Shown here: positions 13,057 to 21,508 of the stretch, piece by piece | How positions within the stretch are numbered: position 1 is the first letter of the stretch | Layout: the number at the start of each line of letters is the position of its first letter | From: Rhodocyclaceae bacterium | Lineage (GTDB): Bacteria > Pseudomonadota > Gammaproteobacteria > Burkholderiales > Rhodocyclaceae | Direction: 5' to 3' | Length of the DNA stretch: 63,937 nt | NCBI GenBank assembly: GCA_016791115.1 | Contig: JAEUNL010000007.1 | Location: 1 to 63,937, forward strand | Notes under the pieces: model-generated | Database searches by the model: none | The model's input: the letters and a program-made list of their open reading frames with translations, nothing else | What the model was told of the DNA's origin: nothing | Made by a program: the position numbers and the translations under genes

Positions 13057-15348
13057 ATGAAACCGGGGCCGAAAAGCGGCCCGGCAAACAAGCCGAAAAA
13101 CAACAAGCGCAAGCCTGCCTCGAAGGTACGCCAGCGCGACCCGTTCTACGCGCGCGAGTGCGAGAAATACGACAATCCGCTGCCGTCGCGCGAATACGTG
13201 CTGCAATTGCTCGAGGAGCGCGGCGTGCCGCTGCCTTTCGAGCGCATCGTCGCAGAACTCGACGTGCAGCCGCACGAGCACGAGGATTTCACGCGCCGGC
13301 TCGGCGCCATGATGCGCGATGGGCAGATCATCCAGAACCGCAAGGGCGACTGGCTGATTCCCGACAAGGCCGACCTGATTCGCGGCCGCATCGAGGGCCA
13401 CCCGGATGGCTACGGTTTCCTGGTGCCCGATGACGGCGGTGGCGACCTGTTCATCGGCGAGCGCGAAATGGCCAAGGTGCTGCACGGCGATCGCGCGCTG
13501 GCGCGCGTCGTCGGCGTCGACCGGCGCGGGCGGCGCGAGGGCAAGATCGTCGAAGTCATCGAACGCGCCAATTCGCGCATCGTCGGCCGCGTCTTCGTCG
13601 AACACGGCGTGTCCTTCGTCGTCGCCGAGAACCGTCGCATCACGCAGGACATCCTGGTTGCGCCGCCCGAGAAGGGTGCGCGCGCCGAGCGGCCGAAAGC
13701 CGGCCAGGTGGTGGTGATCGAGCTGATCGAACAGCCGAGCAAGCACGCGCAGCCGATCGGCCGCATCGTCGAGGTGCTCGGCAACTATGCCGATCCCGGC
13801 ATGGAGATCGAGATCGCGCTGCGCAAGCATGAACTGCCGTTCGAGTTCACGAAACAGGCGCTGGCCGAGGCGAAGAAGCTGCCTGACGAGGTCCGCTCGA
13901 CCGATCGCAAGGCGCGCGAGGACATTCGCGATCTGCCGCTGGTCACCATCGACGGCGAGACCGCCCGGGATTTCGACGATGCCGTCTATTGCGCGAAGAA
14001 CGGGCGCGGCTATCGGCTGGTGGTGGCGATCGCCGATGTCAGCCACTATGTGCGGCCGGGCAGCGCGCTCGACAACGAATCGCAGGAGCGCGGCAACTCG
14101 GTGTATTTTCCGCGCCGCGTGATTCCGATGCTGCCGGAGAAGCTGTCCAACGGTCTTTGTTCGCTAAACCCCCAGGTCGATCGCCTGTGCATGGTGTGCG
14201 ACATGGATATTTCGGCCGCCGGAAAGATACAACGCTACCGCTTCTACCCGGGCGTCATGCATTCAAAGGCGCGGCTGACCTATACCGAAGTTGCCGCCGC
14301 GCTGTTCGACAAGGATGCTGCGGCGCTCGACAAGCTGCGCGAGCTGCTGCCGCAGCTCGATGCGCTCGATGCGCTCTACCGCGTGCTCGCCAAGGCACGC
14401 GAGAAGCGCGGGGCGATCGACTTCGAGACGATCGAAACCATCATGGAGTTCGACGTGAACGGCAAGATTGCCCGCATCGTGCCGTATGCGCGCAACGATG
14501 CGCACCGCATCATCGAGGAATGCATGCTGGCGGCCAACGTCTGCGCGTCGGATTTCCTCGCCGAGCGCGGGCATCCCGCGCTCTATCGCATCCACGAAGG
14601 GCCCACCGAAGAGAAGCTCAAGCGCCTGCGCGACTTCCTCAAGGAGTTCGGACTCGACCTGGGCGGCGGCAACAGCCCGAAGGCGGGCGACTATGCGAAG
14701 CTGCTGGCGAAGATCAAGAACCGGCCCGACCTGCAACTGCTGCAGACGGTGATGCTGCGCTCGCTGCGCCAGGCGGTCTACAGCCCTGACAACGTCGGGC
14801 ATTTCGGCCTCGCCTACGAGTCGTACACCCACTTCACTTCGCCGATCCGTCGCTATCCCGACCTGCTGATCCACCGCGCGATCAAGGCAGTGCTCGGCGG
14901 CGAGCGCTACTCGCCGGGCGGCGGCGACGAGGGCTGGGAGGCGATCGGCATGCACTGCTCGCAGACCGAGCGGCGCGCCGACGAGGCAACGCGCGACGTC
15001 ACCAACTGGCTCAAGTGCTACTACATGCAGGATCGCATCGGCGAGGAGTTCGTCGGCAGCGTATCGGCCGTGGTGCCGTTCGGCATCTTCGTTGCGCTCG
15101 ACGATGTGTATGTCGAAGGGCTGGTGCATGTATCCGAACTCGGCAGCGACTATTTCCATTACGACGATGCGCGCCACGAACTACTCGGCGAGCGCACCGG
15201 CAAGCGCTTCCGGCTGGCCGACCGGGTGCGCGTGCAACTCGTGCGCGTCGACCTCGAAACCACCAAGATCGATTTCCGTCTGCTGCCGGACCTGAAGCCG
15301 GCTGCAGTGGATGCTGCCGCGCCGCGCGCGGGAAAGAAGAAGAAATGA
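13057..15348 (+). CDS. rnr: Ribonuclease R
   Basis: 763 aa. Processive 3'-5' exoribonuclease. Basic Lys-rich N-terminus, winged-helix region ([13 protein letters not shown], about residues 45-110), OB/cold-shock domains ([21 protein letters not shown]), RNB catalytic domain with [10 protein letters not shown] carrying the Asp metal ligands, [24 protein letters not shown], and a C-terminal S1 domain ([17 protein letters not shown]). Ends in GKKKK. A TTG six bases upstream (13051) is better spaced from AAAGGA (13035-13040) and may be the real start. Pairs with rlmB. Confidence 0.95.
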   Translation: MKPGPKSGPANKPKNNKRKPASKVRQRDPFYARECEKYDNPLPSREYVLQLLEERGVPLPFERIVAELDVQPHEHEDFTRRLGAMMRDGQIIQNRKGDWLIPDKADLIRGRIEGHPDGYGFLVPDDGGGDLFIGEREMAKVLHGDRALARVVGVDRRGRREGKIVEVIERANSRIVGRVFVEHGVSFVVAENRRITQDILVAPPEKGARAERPKAGQVVVIELIEQPSKHAQPIGRIVEVLGNYADPGMEIEIALRKHELPFEFTKQALAEAKKLPDEVRSTDRKAREDIRDLPLVTIDGETARDFDDAVYCAKNGRGYRLVVAIADVSHYVRPGSALDNESQERGNSVYFPRRVIPMLPEKLSNGLCSLNPQVDRLCMVCDMDISAAGKIQRYRFYPGVMHSKARLTYTEVAAALFDKDAAALDKLRELLPQLDALDALYRVLAKAREKRGAIDFETIETIMEFDVNGKIARIVPYARNDAHRIIEECMLAANVCASDFLAERGHPALYRIHEGPTEEKLKRLRDFLKEFGLDLGGGNSPKAGDYAKLLAKIKNRPDLQLLQTVMLRSLRQAVYSPDNVGHFGLAYESYTHFTSPIRRYPDLLIHRAIKAVLGGERYSPGGGDEGWEAIGMHCSQTERRADEATRDVTNWLKCYYMQDRIGEEFVGSVSAVVPFGIFVALDDVYVEGLVHVSELGSDYFHYDDARHELLGERTGKRFRLADRVRVQLVRVDLETTKIDFRLLPDLKPAAVDAAAPRAGKKKK

Positions 15349-15355
15349 GCACGAC

Positions 15356-16102
15356 ATGAGTGAATCCCGATTCATCCACGGCTTCCACGCCGTCACCGCC
15401 AAACTGCGTCAGGACGCCGATGCGGTGCTCGAACTCTTCGTGGACGCCAAACGCAACGATGCGCGCGCGCGTGACCTGCTCAAGCTTGCGCAGACGCTCG
15501 GCACGCGCGTGATGCCGGTCGACGCCGCACGGCTCGACGGCATGGCTGGCAGCAAGCGGCATCAGGGCGTGGTGGCGCGCATCAGCGGCCTGCACAAGGT
15601 GCTCAAGCTCGACGACGTGCTCGACGGCCTGGCGGAGCCCGCGTTGCTGCTGGTGCTCGACGGCGTGCAGGATCCGCACAACCTCGGCGCCTGCCTGCGC
15701 GTGGCCGATGGCGCCGGCGCACATGCGGTGATCGCGCCGAAGGATCGCGCGGTCGGCCTCAACGCCACCGCGATCAAGGTGGCGAGCGGCGCGGCCGATA
15801 CGGTGCCTTACGTCACCGTCACCAATCTCGCGCGCACCCTGCGCGAACTGCAGGAACGCAACATCTGGTGCGTCGGTACGGCAGACGACGCAGAGAAATC
15901 GATCTACGACGTCGACCTCGCCGTGCCGCTGGCGCTGGTGCTCGGCGCCGAAGGCGACGGCATGCGCCGCCTGACGCGCGAGACCTGTGACGTGCTGGCA
16001 AGCATTCCGATGCACGGCTCGGTGGAAAGCCTCAACGTCTCGGTGGCCAGCGGCATCTGTCTTTACGAGGCCCGGCGGCAGCGCAGCCCGGCCGGACGTT
16101 GA
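15356..16102 (+). CDS. rlmB: 23S rRNA (guanosine-2'-O)-methyltransferase RlmB
   Basis: 248 aa SpoU-family knotted methyltransferase modifying G2251 of 23S rRNA. The N-terminal substrate-binding domain begins [13 protein letters not shown]. The SPOUT domain carries motif 1 [23 protein letters not shown], motif 2 [19 protein letters not shown] and motif 3 [18 protein letters not shown]. Directly follows rnr (7-base gap), the usual rnr-rlmB operon. Confidence 0.96.
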   Translation: MSESRFIHGFHAVTAKLRQDADAVLELFVDAKRNDARARDLLKLAQTLGTRVMPVDAARLDGMAGSKRHQGVVARISGLHKVLKLDDVLDGLAEPALLLVLDGVQDPHNLGACLRVADGAGAHAVIAPKDRAVGLNATAIKVASGAADTVPYVTVTNLARTLRELQERNIWCVGTADDAEKSIYDVDLAVPLALVLGAEGDGMRRLTRETCDVLASIPMHGSVESLNVSVASGICLYEARRQRSPAGR

Positions 16103-16110
16103 GCGCTATC

Positions 16111-16143
16111 GCCGGAGGCCGCGTGGATAAACGGCCTGCCGGC
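16111..16143 (+). terminator. Stable hairpin just after rlmB
   Basis: Arms GCCGGAGGCCG (16111-16121) and CGGCCTGCCGGC (16132-16143) pair along 11 bp with one bulged G and a 10-base loop, nine bases after the rlmB stop. No T-run follows, so it may be an mRNA 3'-end stabiliser or a weak terminator rather than a canonical one. Confidence 0.45.
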
Positions 16144-16160
16144 TATGTGCCTTGGGAGGA

Positions 16161-16206
16161 CCACGGTGCAATGGTTTTCGGGCCGGCAAGCCGGAGATCA
16201 CCGTGG
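16161..16206. repeat. Inverted repeat in the rlmB/hemolysin-family intergenic region
   Basis: CCACGGTG (16161-16168) is repeated in inverted form as CACCGTGG (16199-16206); the 30-base interior holds a smaller CCGG-caag-CCGG inverted repeat. Nothing else recognised in the remainder of 16103-16390 apart from the TTAA box. Confidence 0.5.
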
Positions 16207-16334
16207 ATAGGGCGCTCCACAGCGTTGTAGCCCGAGACGATTTTTGCACGCGGGTTCCACGGGCGCGTGGCTGAAACGCCACGACCGGCGCGGGTTCCAG
16301 CCATGTCGATGCCCGCTGATTTCGTCCGCGTTTC

Positions 16335-16350
16335 TTAACCCCGCGTTAAT
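16335..16350 (+). promoter_or_regulatory. Tandem TTAA box (PmrA/QseB/BqsR-type operator candidate)
   Basis: TTAAC (16335-16339) - 6 bases - TTAAT (16346-16350): two half-sites one helical turn (11 bp) apart. OmpR-family regulators of the PmrA/QseB/BqsR group bind tandem YTTAA repeats with this spacing. A plausible -10 element, TAGCAT (16361-16366), lies ten bases further on, as in activator-dependent promoters of this class, and the first cluster gene starts at 16391. A regulator of this class is encoded at 20800. Confidence 0.5.
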
Positions 16351-16390
16351 CCCGTGTCCCTAGCATGGGCCCATCGAAATCGGGGGCCTT

Positions 16391-17047
16391 ATGGACCTAT
16401 CTTCCGCAACGATTGACTTTGCCGCTGCCGACGGACGCGATGCAGTTTTCCTGCCGGTCCACCTTCCCCGAACCGGCGTGCAGGGGCGCCTGGAGCGCAT
16501 CGACGCGCATCACTGGGCGCGCGGCGAAGTCGAACGCTTCATTTGCCAGCGCTTCCGCCGCGAGTACGGCGCGCGCGTCACGCATTTCATGCCGCACCTG
16601 ATGGCCGAGCGTGACGAGAGGCTGCAATGGAAGGCCGCCGTCGGCTACACGCCGGCGGATACCCACGAACTGTTTCTCGAGCATTACCTGGACGAGCCGG
16701 TCGAAAGCGCATTGTCGCGCGCCTTCGAGGCAGGCGTCACCCGCGACGAAGTGGTCGAAGTCGGCAACCTGGCTGCCGATACCCCGGGCGCTGCACGCCG
16801 CGTGATCCACCAGGTCACGCGCTATCTGCACCACGCCGGATTCCGCTGGGTGGTATTCACCGCGACGCGCGAACTGGCGAACTCGTTCCGCCGCCTGCAT
16901 CTGATACCGACCGAGCTGGCGGTGGCCGACCCGGCGCGCCTGCCCGACCGCGGCTCGCGCTGGGGCAGCTATTATTCGCACGATCCCCGTGTCATGGGCG
17001 GCAACATCGCGTGGGGCTACGATCGCCTGCCTGGAGTTGCCGGGTGA
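16391..17047 (+). CDS. Thermostable-hemolysin family protein (GNAT/autoinducer-synthase-like fold)
   Basis: 218 aa. Resembles the T_hemolysin family (PF12261), named after a Vibrio protein but built like GNAT acyltransferases and LuxI-type synthases. The conserved stretch VVEVGNLAADTPGAARRVIHQV precedes a helix, and RWVVFTATRELANSFRRLHLIPTEL follows, matching the acyltransferase core. There is no signal peptide or membrane segment, which argues against a pore-forming toxin. First gene of an operon: its TGA overlaps the GTG of the adenylating enzyme. I infer an N- or O-acyl transfer role in the pathway; the substrate cannot be told from sequence. Confidence 0.75.
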   Translation: MDLSSATIDFAAADGRDAVFLPVHLPRTGVQGRLERIDAHHWARGEVERFICQRFRREYGARVTHFMPHLMAERDERLQWKAAVGYTPADTHELFLEHYLDEPVESALSRAFEAGVTRDEVVEVGNLAADTPGAARRVIHQVTRYLHHAGFRWVVFTATRELANSFRRLHLIPTELAVADPARLPDRGSRWGSYYSHDPRVMGGNIAWGYDRLPGVAG

Positions 17048-18558
17048 CGGTTGCGCGGTGGAAGCAGGGCGCCGCGGCCAATGGCGCAGCGCTGCAGGGC
17101 GGGCTGGACGCAAGCCGTTGCCAGAGCGGGGCGCAGCTCGTTGGTGCGGTTGAACTTGCGCAGGCGGCACTGGCCGGTTCCGGAACGTCGCGGCTGGCGC
17201 TGCTTGCCGACAACGGTGTCGACTGGGTCGTGGCCGACCTTGCAGCCCAGTCCGCCGCGATTCCGACGATCCCGCTGCCGTCCTTTTTCGCACCCGCCCA
17301 GTTGGCGCATGCGCTCGACGCCGCAGGCGTCGATTGCCTGCTCTGTCATGACCATAGAATTGCGGCAGGGCTCGGATTCACGCCCGCCGGCGAGCTGGCG
17401 GGCACCGCACTGCGGATTGCGCGGCGCGCGCCGGCACGGGCGGCGCCGCTGCCCGCCGGCACGTCCAAGGTTACCTTCACCTCCGGCACCACGGGCACGC
17501 CCAAGGGCGTCTGCCTCGGCGCCGACCAGCAATGGGCCGTGGCGCGTGCGATCGGCGGCGCGACGCGCGGGCTGGGCCTGGAACGCCACCTGTGCCTGCT
17601 GCCGCTGCCGGTACTGCTGGAGAACGTGGCCGGTATCTACGCTGCGCTGCTCGAGGGGGCCACCTGCATCGTCCCGGCGCTGGCCGAGGTCGGTCTGCGC
17701 GGTTCGAGCGATTTCGATGCGGCGAAATGCCTCTCGGCAATCGACGCTGCACAGGCCAGCAGTGTGATCCTCCTGCCGCAGATGCTGCGTGCCCTGCTCG
17801 GCGCGATTGCTGCCGGCCATCCGTTGCCGCACAGCCTGCGCTTTGCCGCGGTTGGCGGCGGCCGCGTCGCGCCCGCGCTGCTCGCGCAGTCGCATGCGCT
17901 CGGCCTGCCGGCCTTCGAGGGCTACGGTCTCTCCGAGTGCGCATCGGTGGTCGCGCTCAATCTGCCGGGCGCGGTGCGCCCGGGCACTGTCGGACGACCG
18001 CTCGACCATGTGCGTGTGCGCGTCGATGCGGGCGGCGAGATCGAGGTTGCCGGCAATGCCAGCCTCGGTTACCTCGGCGGCGAAACCGCAACCGCAGGCG
18101 AATGGCTGCGAACGGGCGACCTCGGCCACATCGACGAAGCCGGATTCCTGCATATCGACGGCCGTCGAAAGAACCTGATCATCACCAGCTTTGGCCGCAA
18201 CATCTCGCCCGAATGGCCGGAATCCGAGCTGCTTGCCGGCCCGGCCATCGCGCAGGCGGCGGTGTTCGGCGAGGCCCGTCCGACCCTCTGCGCCGTACTG
18301 GTTCCGACTTCGCCGGCGCTGCCCGATGCCGCGTTGCAGGCGCAGGTGGATGCGGCCAACCAGCGCCTACCCGATTACGCGCGCATCGGCCCCTGGGTGC
18401 GCGCCGATGCACCGTTCCTCGCGACCAACGGGCTGGCGACGAGCAATGGCCGCGTGCAGCGCGATGCCGTGAAGGCGGCCTATGCCGCACGCCTCGACGG
18501 GGCCTACCGGCAGGCAATCGATCAACAATCTGGAGTGCAATCCGATGCCGTTCTTTGA
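17044..18558 (+). CDS. AMP-binding acyl-adenylating enzyme (acyl-CoA/ACP ligase-like)
   Basis: 504 aa, ANL superfamily. ATP/AMP motif TFTSGTTGTPKGV at residues 144-156, A5-like YGLSECASVVAL, and A7/A8 LRTGDLGHIDEAGFLHIDGRRKNLIITSFGRNISP. The C-terminal A10 region reads SNGRVQRDAV (S467 onward): the usual catalytic Lys of the NGK motif is Arg (R470). Somewhat short for a long-chain acyl-CoA synthetase. GTG start overlaps the previous gene's stop; its end overlaps the next start by 14 bases. Probably activates a fatty or other carboxylic acid for the cluster. Confidence 0.82.
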   Translation: MTVARWKQGAAANGAALQGGLDASRCQSGAQLVGAVELAQAALAGSGTSRLALLADNGVDWVVADLAAQSAAIPTIPLPSFFAPAQLAHALDAAGVDCLLCHDHRIAAGLGFTPAGELAGTALRIARRAPARAAPLPAGTSKVTFTSGTTGTPKGVCLGADQQWAVARAIGGATRGLGLERHLCLLPLPVLLENVAGIYAALLEGATCIVPALAEVGLRGSSDFDAAKCLSAIDAAQASSVILLPQMLRALLGAIAAGHPLPHSLRFAAVGGGRVAPALLAQSHALGLPAFEGYGLSECASVVALNLPGAVRPGTVGRPLDHVRVRVDAGGEIEVAGNASLGYLGGETATAGEWLRTGDLGHIDEAGFLHIDGRRKNLIITSFGRNISPEWPESELLAGPAIAQAAVFGEARPTLCAVLVPTSPALPDAALQAQVDAANQRLPDYARIGPWVRADAPFLATNGLATSNGRVQRDAVKAAYAARLDGAYRQAIDQQSGVQSDAVL

Positions 18559-19213
18559 CACCCTGCAGGCTGCAACTGCGGCCGAGCGCGCGCACGTCTT
18601 CGACGCGCCCATCATCCGCGATGCCATGGCGGGGCGCGTGACGCGCCACCAATACATCGCCTTCCTCACCCAGGCCTATCACCACGTCAAGCACACCGTG
18701 CCTCTTCTCATGGCCTGCGGCGCGCGCCTGCCCGAGCGTTACAATGCACTGCGCCACGCGATTGCGCACTACATCGAGGAAGAGATCGGCCACGAGGAAT
18801 GGATCCTCAACGACATTGCCGCCGCGGGCGGCGATGCGGCGGCGGCACGCGCATCGCAACCCGACGCTGCGGCCGAGTTGATGGTGGCCTACGCCTACGA
18901 CACGATCGCGCGTAACAACCCGGTCGGATTTTTCGGCATGGTACAGGTGCTGGAGGGTACGAGCATTGCGCTCGCGACCCAGGCGGCCAAGGTGATCGCC
19001 CAGTCGCTCGGTCTGCCGCCGGCAGCGTTCAGCTACCTGACTTCGCACGGCAGCCTGGACATTTCCCACATGAAATTCTTCAGTGATCTGATGAACGCGC
19101 TCGACGATCCCGCCGATCAAGATGCCGTTCTCCATGTCGCGCGCATGATGTACCGGCTTTATGGCGACGTGTTCCGTTCGCTTCCGGCCTACGAAGAATC
19201 GGTGGCCGCATGA
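18545..19213 (+). CDS. Heme-oxygenase-like/TenA-like diiron oxidase (HDO family, 'iron-containing redox enzyme')
   Basis: 222 aa, all-helical, resembling the PF14518 group that includes the alkene-forming oxidase UndA. The candidate metal-ligand set is complete: E80-x2-H83 (EEIGHEE), E137 (VLEGTS) and H168-x3-D172-x2-H175 (HGSLDISH), the pattern seen in characterised heme-oxygenase-like diiron oxidases. Starts MPFFDTLQ after a good GGAG site. The gene overlaps both neighbours. Family members oxidise amino or fatty-acid substrates (decarboxylation, N-oxygenation, C-C cleavage); the reaction here is unknown. Confidence 0.8.
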   Translation: MPFFDTLQAATAAERAHVFDAPIIRDAMAGRVTRHQYIAFLTQAYHHVKHTVPLLMACGARLPERYNALRHAIAHYIEEEIGHEEWILNDIAAAGGDAAAARASQPDAAAELMVAYAYDTIARNNPVGFFGMVQVLEGTSIALATQAAKVIAQSLGLPPAAFSYLTSHGSLDISHMKFFSDLMNALDDPADQDAVLHVARMMYRLYGDVFRSLPAYEESVAA

Positions 19214-20010
19214 GTGCCAACGCCTGGCATGCCCTGATTACCGGCGCTTCCGGCGGAATCGGCGGTGCGATTGCCGATGCGCTGGCCCCGCGCTGCGCCG
19301 CATTGCGCCTGGTGGGCCGCAATGCGGCGAAACTCGAGTCGCGCTGCGCGGCGATCCGTGGCGCGCATCCGAACCTCGACGTGCAGCCGGTGATCGCCGA
19401 TGTCACGACGGCAGACGGCCGCGCCCGTGTCGCAGCCGCCGCCCGCGACATGAAGTGCGACCTGGTGGTGAACAACGCCGGCATCAACGATTTCGTGTTG
19501 TTCGACGCGCAATCAGATGCCGCCGTCGAGCGCATGCTCGAAACCAACCTGCTTGCGCCGATGCTGCTGACGCGCGTCCTGCTGCCTGTGCTGCGCGCGC
19601 GCAAGGCCGCGCGCATCGTGAATGTCGGCTCGATCTTCGGCTATCTCGCCTATCCTGGCTGTGCCGCCTACAGCGCCAGCAAGTTCGGGCTGCGCGGATT
19701 CTCCGAGGCGCTGCGTCGCGAACTCGCCGACACCGGCATCAAGGTCCAGTACTTTGCGCCACGTGCCACCCGTACGCCGCTCAACAGCGACGCGATGTGC
19801 CAGCTCAACGCCGAGCTCAAGGTGGCGATGGATGCACCCGAGGCAGTGGCAAGAGCCTTCCTGGCGCTGCTCGACCGTCCGTCGCGTGCCGAGTCACGCG
19901 TAGGCTTTCCGGAGAAGCTGTTCGCGCGCATCAACCAGGTGCTGCCCGGCCTGGTCGATGGATCGATGCGAAAGCAGCTGCCGGTGATTCGCCGGTTCGC
20001 CGGCAAGTAG
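19210..20010 (+). CDS. Short-chain dehydrogenase/reductase
   Basis: 266 aa, classical SDR. Cofactor motif TGASGGIG (residues 11-18), NNAG (88-91), catalytic S141, and YSASK with Y154 and K158. An Arg after the first beta strand (VGRN) suggests NADP(H) preference. ATG overlaps the stop of the diiron-oxidase gene (ATGA), so it is co-translated. Likely reduces or oxidises an intermediate of the same pathway; substrate not predictable. Confidence 0.88.
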   Translation: MSANAWHALITGASGGIGGAIADALAPRCAALRLVGRNAAKLESRCAAIRGAHPNLDVQPVIADVTTADGRARVAAAARDMKCDLVVNNAGINDFVLFDAQSDAAVERMLETNLLAPMLLTRVLLPVLRARKAARIVNVGSIFGYLAYPGCAAYSASKFGLRGFSEALRRELADTGIKVQYFAPRATRTPLNSDAMCQLNAELKVAMDAPEAVARAFLALLDRPSRAESRVGFPEKLFARINQVLPGLVDGSMRKQLPVIRRFAGK

Positions 20011-20066
20011 GCGATTCAACCAATGACCCCGTTCCTGAACCAACAATACGAACCCGGAGCACCAAG

Positions 20067-20711
20067 ATGAAACGATTCACCGCTTTCCTGATGGCCTGCG
20101 CACTCGGCTTGGCCATGGCCAATGCTCGCGCCGGCGCCGACGAGGACGTGCGCAAGATCCAGCACGACTGGGAGGAGATCAAGTACCACGTGGCCAAGGG
20201 TGACCAGGAGAAGCGCTTCGAAGCGCTGGCGAAGGAGGCTGCATCGGTGCGCGACAAGTATCCGGATCGCGCCGAGGCGGAGATCTGGCTGGCGATCGTG
20301 ACGGCCAGCCAGGCCGGCGCCAAGGGCGGTCTCGGTGCGTTGTCGCTGGTCAAGGCGGCGAAGAAGTCGCTCGAGCACTCGATCGAGATGAATCCGAAGG
20401 CCCTCGACGGCTCGGCCTACACCAGTCTCGGGTCGCTCTATTACCAGGTTCCCGGCTGGCCGATCGGCTTTGGCGACGACAAGAAGGCGCTCGAGAACCT
20501 GAAGAAGGCGCTCGAACTCAATCCGCAGGGCATCGACCCGAACTTCTTCATGGGAGATTACCTGTTCCGCAAGGGCGATTACGACGGTGCGAAAAAATCG
20601 CTCGAAGCCGCACTGGCCGCGAAACCACGCCCGGATCGCCCGCTGGCCGACGAAGGCCGCCGGCGCGAGATCGACGAGCTGATGGCGAAGATCCGCGAGA
20701 AGAAGGGCTGA
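20067..20711 (+). CDS. Exported tetratricopeptide-repeat protein
   Basis: 214 aa. Signal peptide of ~22 residues (KRFTAFLMACALGLAMANARA). The mature part is helical with TPR-like repeats (DKKALENLKKALELNPQG; KGDYDGAKKSLEAALAAKP), plus the segment GSLYYQVPGWPIGFGD. No enzymatic motif. It lies 56 bases after the SDR gene on the same strand and 88 bases before the response regulator, so it belongs to the cluster; a periplasmic scaffold or carrier role is a guess. Confidence 0.75.
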   Translation: MKRFTAFLMACALGLAMANARAGADEDVRKIQHDWEEIKYHVAKGDQEKRFEALAKEAASVRDKYPDRAEAEIWLAIVTASQAGAKGGLGALSLVKAAKKSLEHSIEMNPKALDGSAYTSLGSLYYQVPGWPIGFGDDKKALENLKKALELNPQGIDPNFFMGDYLFRKGDYDGAKKSLEAALAAKPRPDRPLADEGRRREIDELMAKIREKKG

Positions 20712-20799
20712 TTCCGCGCCGTCGTCGCGGGACCGGGCTTGCAAGCATTGCGGGCTCGGGTATCCTCGCGGCCATGATTTCTTCGTTGCGGGCCGACAC

Positions 20800-21483
20800 G
20801 TGCGCATCCTGCTGGTAGAAGACGACGAACTCCTCGGCGAGGGCATCCGCGACGCACTGGTTCGCGGCCACTATACGGTCGAGTGGGTGCGGGACGGACT
20901 GCAAGGACTGGCGGCAATTCGCGCCGGCGGCTTCGACATCGTCGTACTCGACCTCGGCCTGCCGCGCCTGGATGGCGTCGAAGTGATACGACGCGCGCGC
21001 GAGGGCGGCGACGCGACACCCGTCCTGGTGCTTTCCGCACGCGATACCCCGGAACAGCGCATCGCCGGGCTCGACGCAGGCGCCGACGACTACCTGATCA
21101 AACCATTCGACATCGGCGAACTGTTCGCACGCCTGCGCGCGCTGGGCCGGCGCCAGCGCGGCGCCGCCAGCAACCTGATGGTGCATGGTCCGGTGTCGAT
21201 CGATCCGGTGGCCCTGTCGGTGACGCTGGCCGGCCAACCGGTAGTGTTGCAGCGGCGCGAGTTCATGCTCCTGAGCAAGCTGGTCGAAAGCACCGGACAG
21301 GTTCTCAGCCGGCGACAGCTCGAGGAAACCCTCTACGGCTGGGAAGGCGACGTCGAAAGCAATGCGCTCGACGTGCACATCCACAACCTGCGCAAGAAAC
21401 TCTATCCCGAGCTGATACGTACCATACGCGGCGTGGGCTACACGGTCGATCCGCCCGATCAGGCCGACCTGCCGCAAGCGTGA
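20800..21483 (+). CDS. OmpR-family response regulator (QseB/PmrA-like)
   Basis: 227 aa. Receiver domain with acidic pair EDD at the N-terminus, phospho-acceptor D51 (VVLDLGLP) and conserved K (DYLIKPF). The C-terminal winged helix has VLQRREFMLLSKLVE and ESNALDVHIHNLRKKL, most like the QseB/PmrA/BqsR group. GTG start at 20800 gives the conserved MRILLVEDDE. The kinase gene follows 25 bases later. A matching tandem TTAA box occurs upstream of the biosynthetic genes at 16335. Confidence 0.9.
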   Translation: MRILLVEDDELLGEGIRDALVRGHYTVEWVRDGLQGLAAIRAGGFDIVVLDLGLPRLDGVEVIRRAREGGDATPVLVLSARDTPEQRIAGLDAGADDYLIKPFDIGELFARLRALGRRQRGAASNLMVHGPVSIDPVALSVTLAGQPVVLQRREFMLLSKLVESTGQVLSRRQLEETLYGWEGDVESNALDVHIHNLRKKLYPELIRTIRGVGYTVDPPDQADLPQA

Positions 21484-21508
21484 GAGCCTTCGGGCGCCGG
21501 TACGAAAC

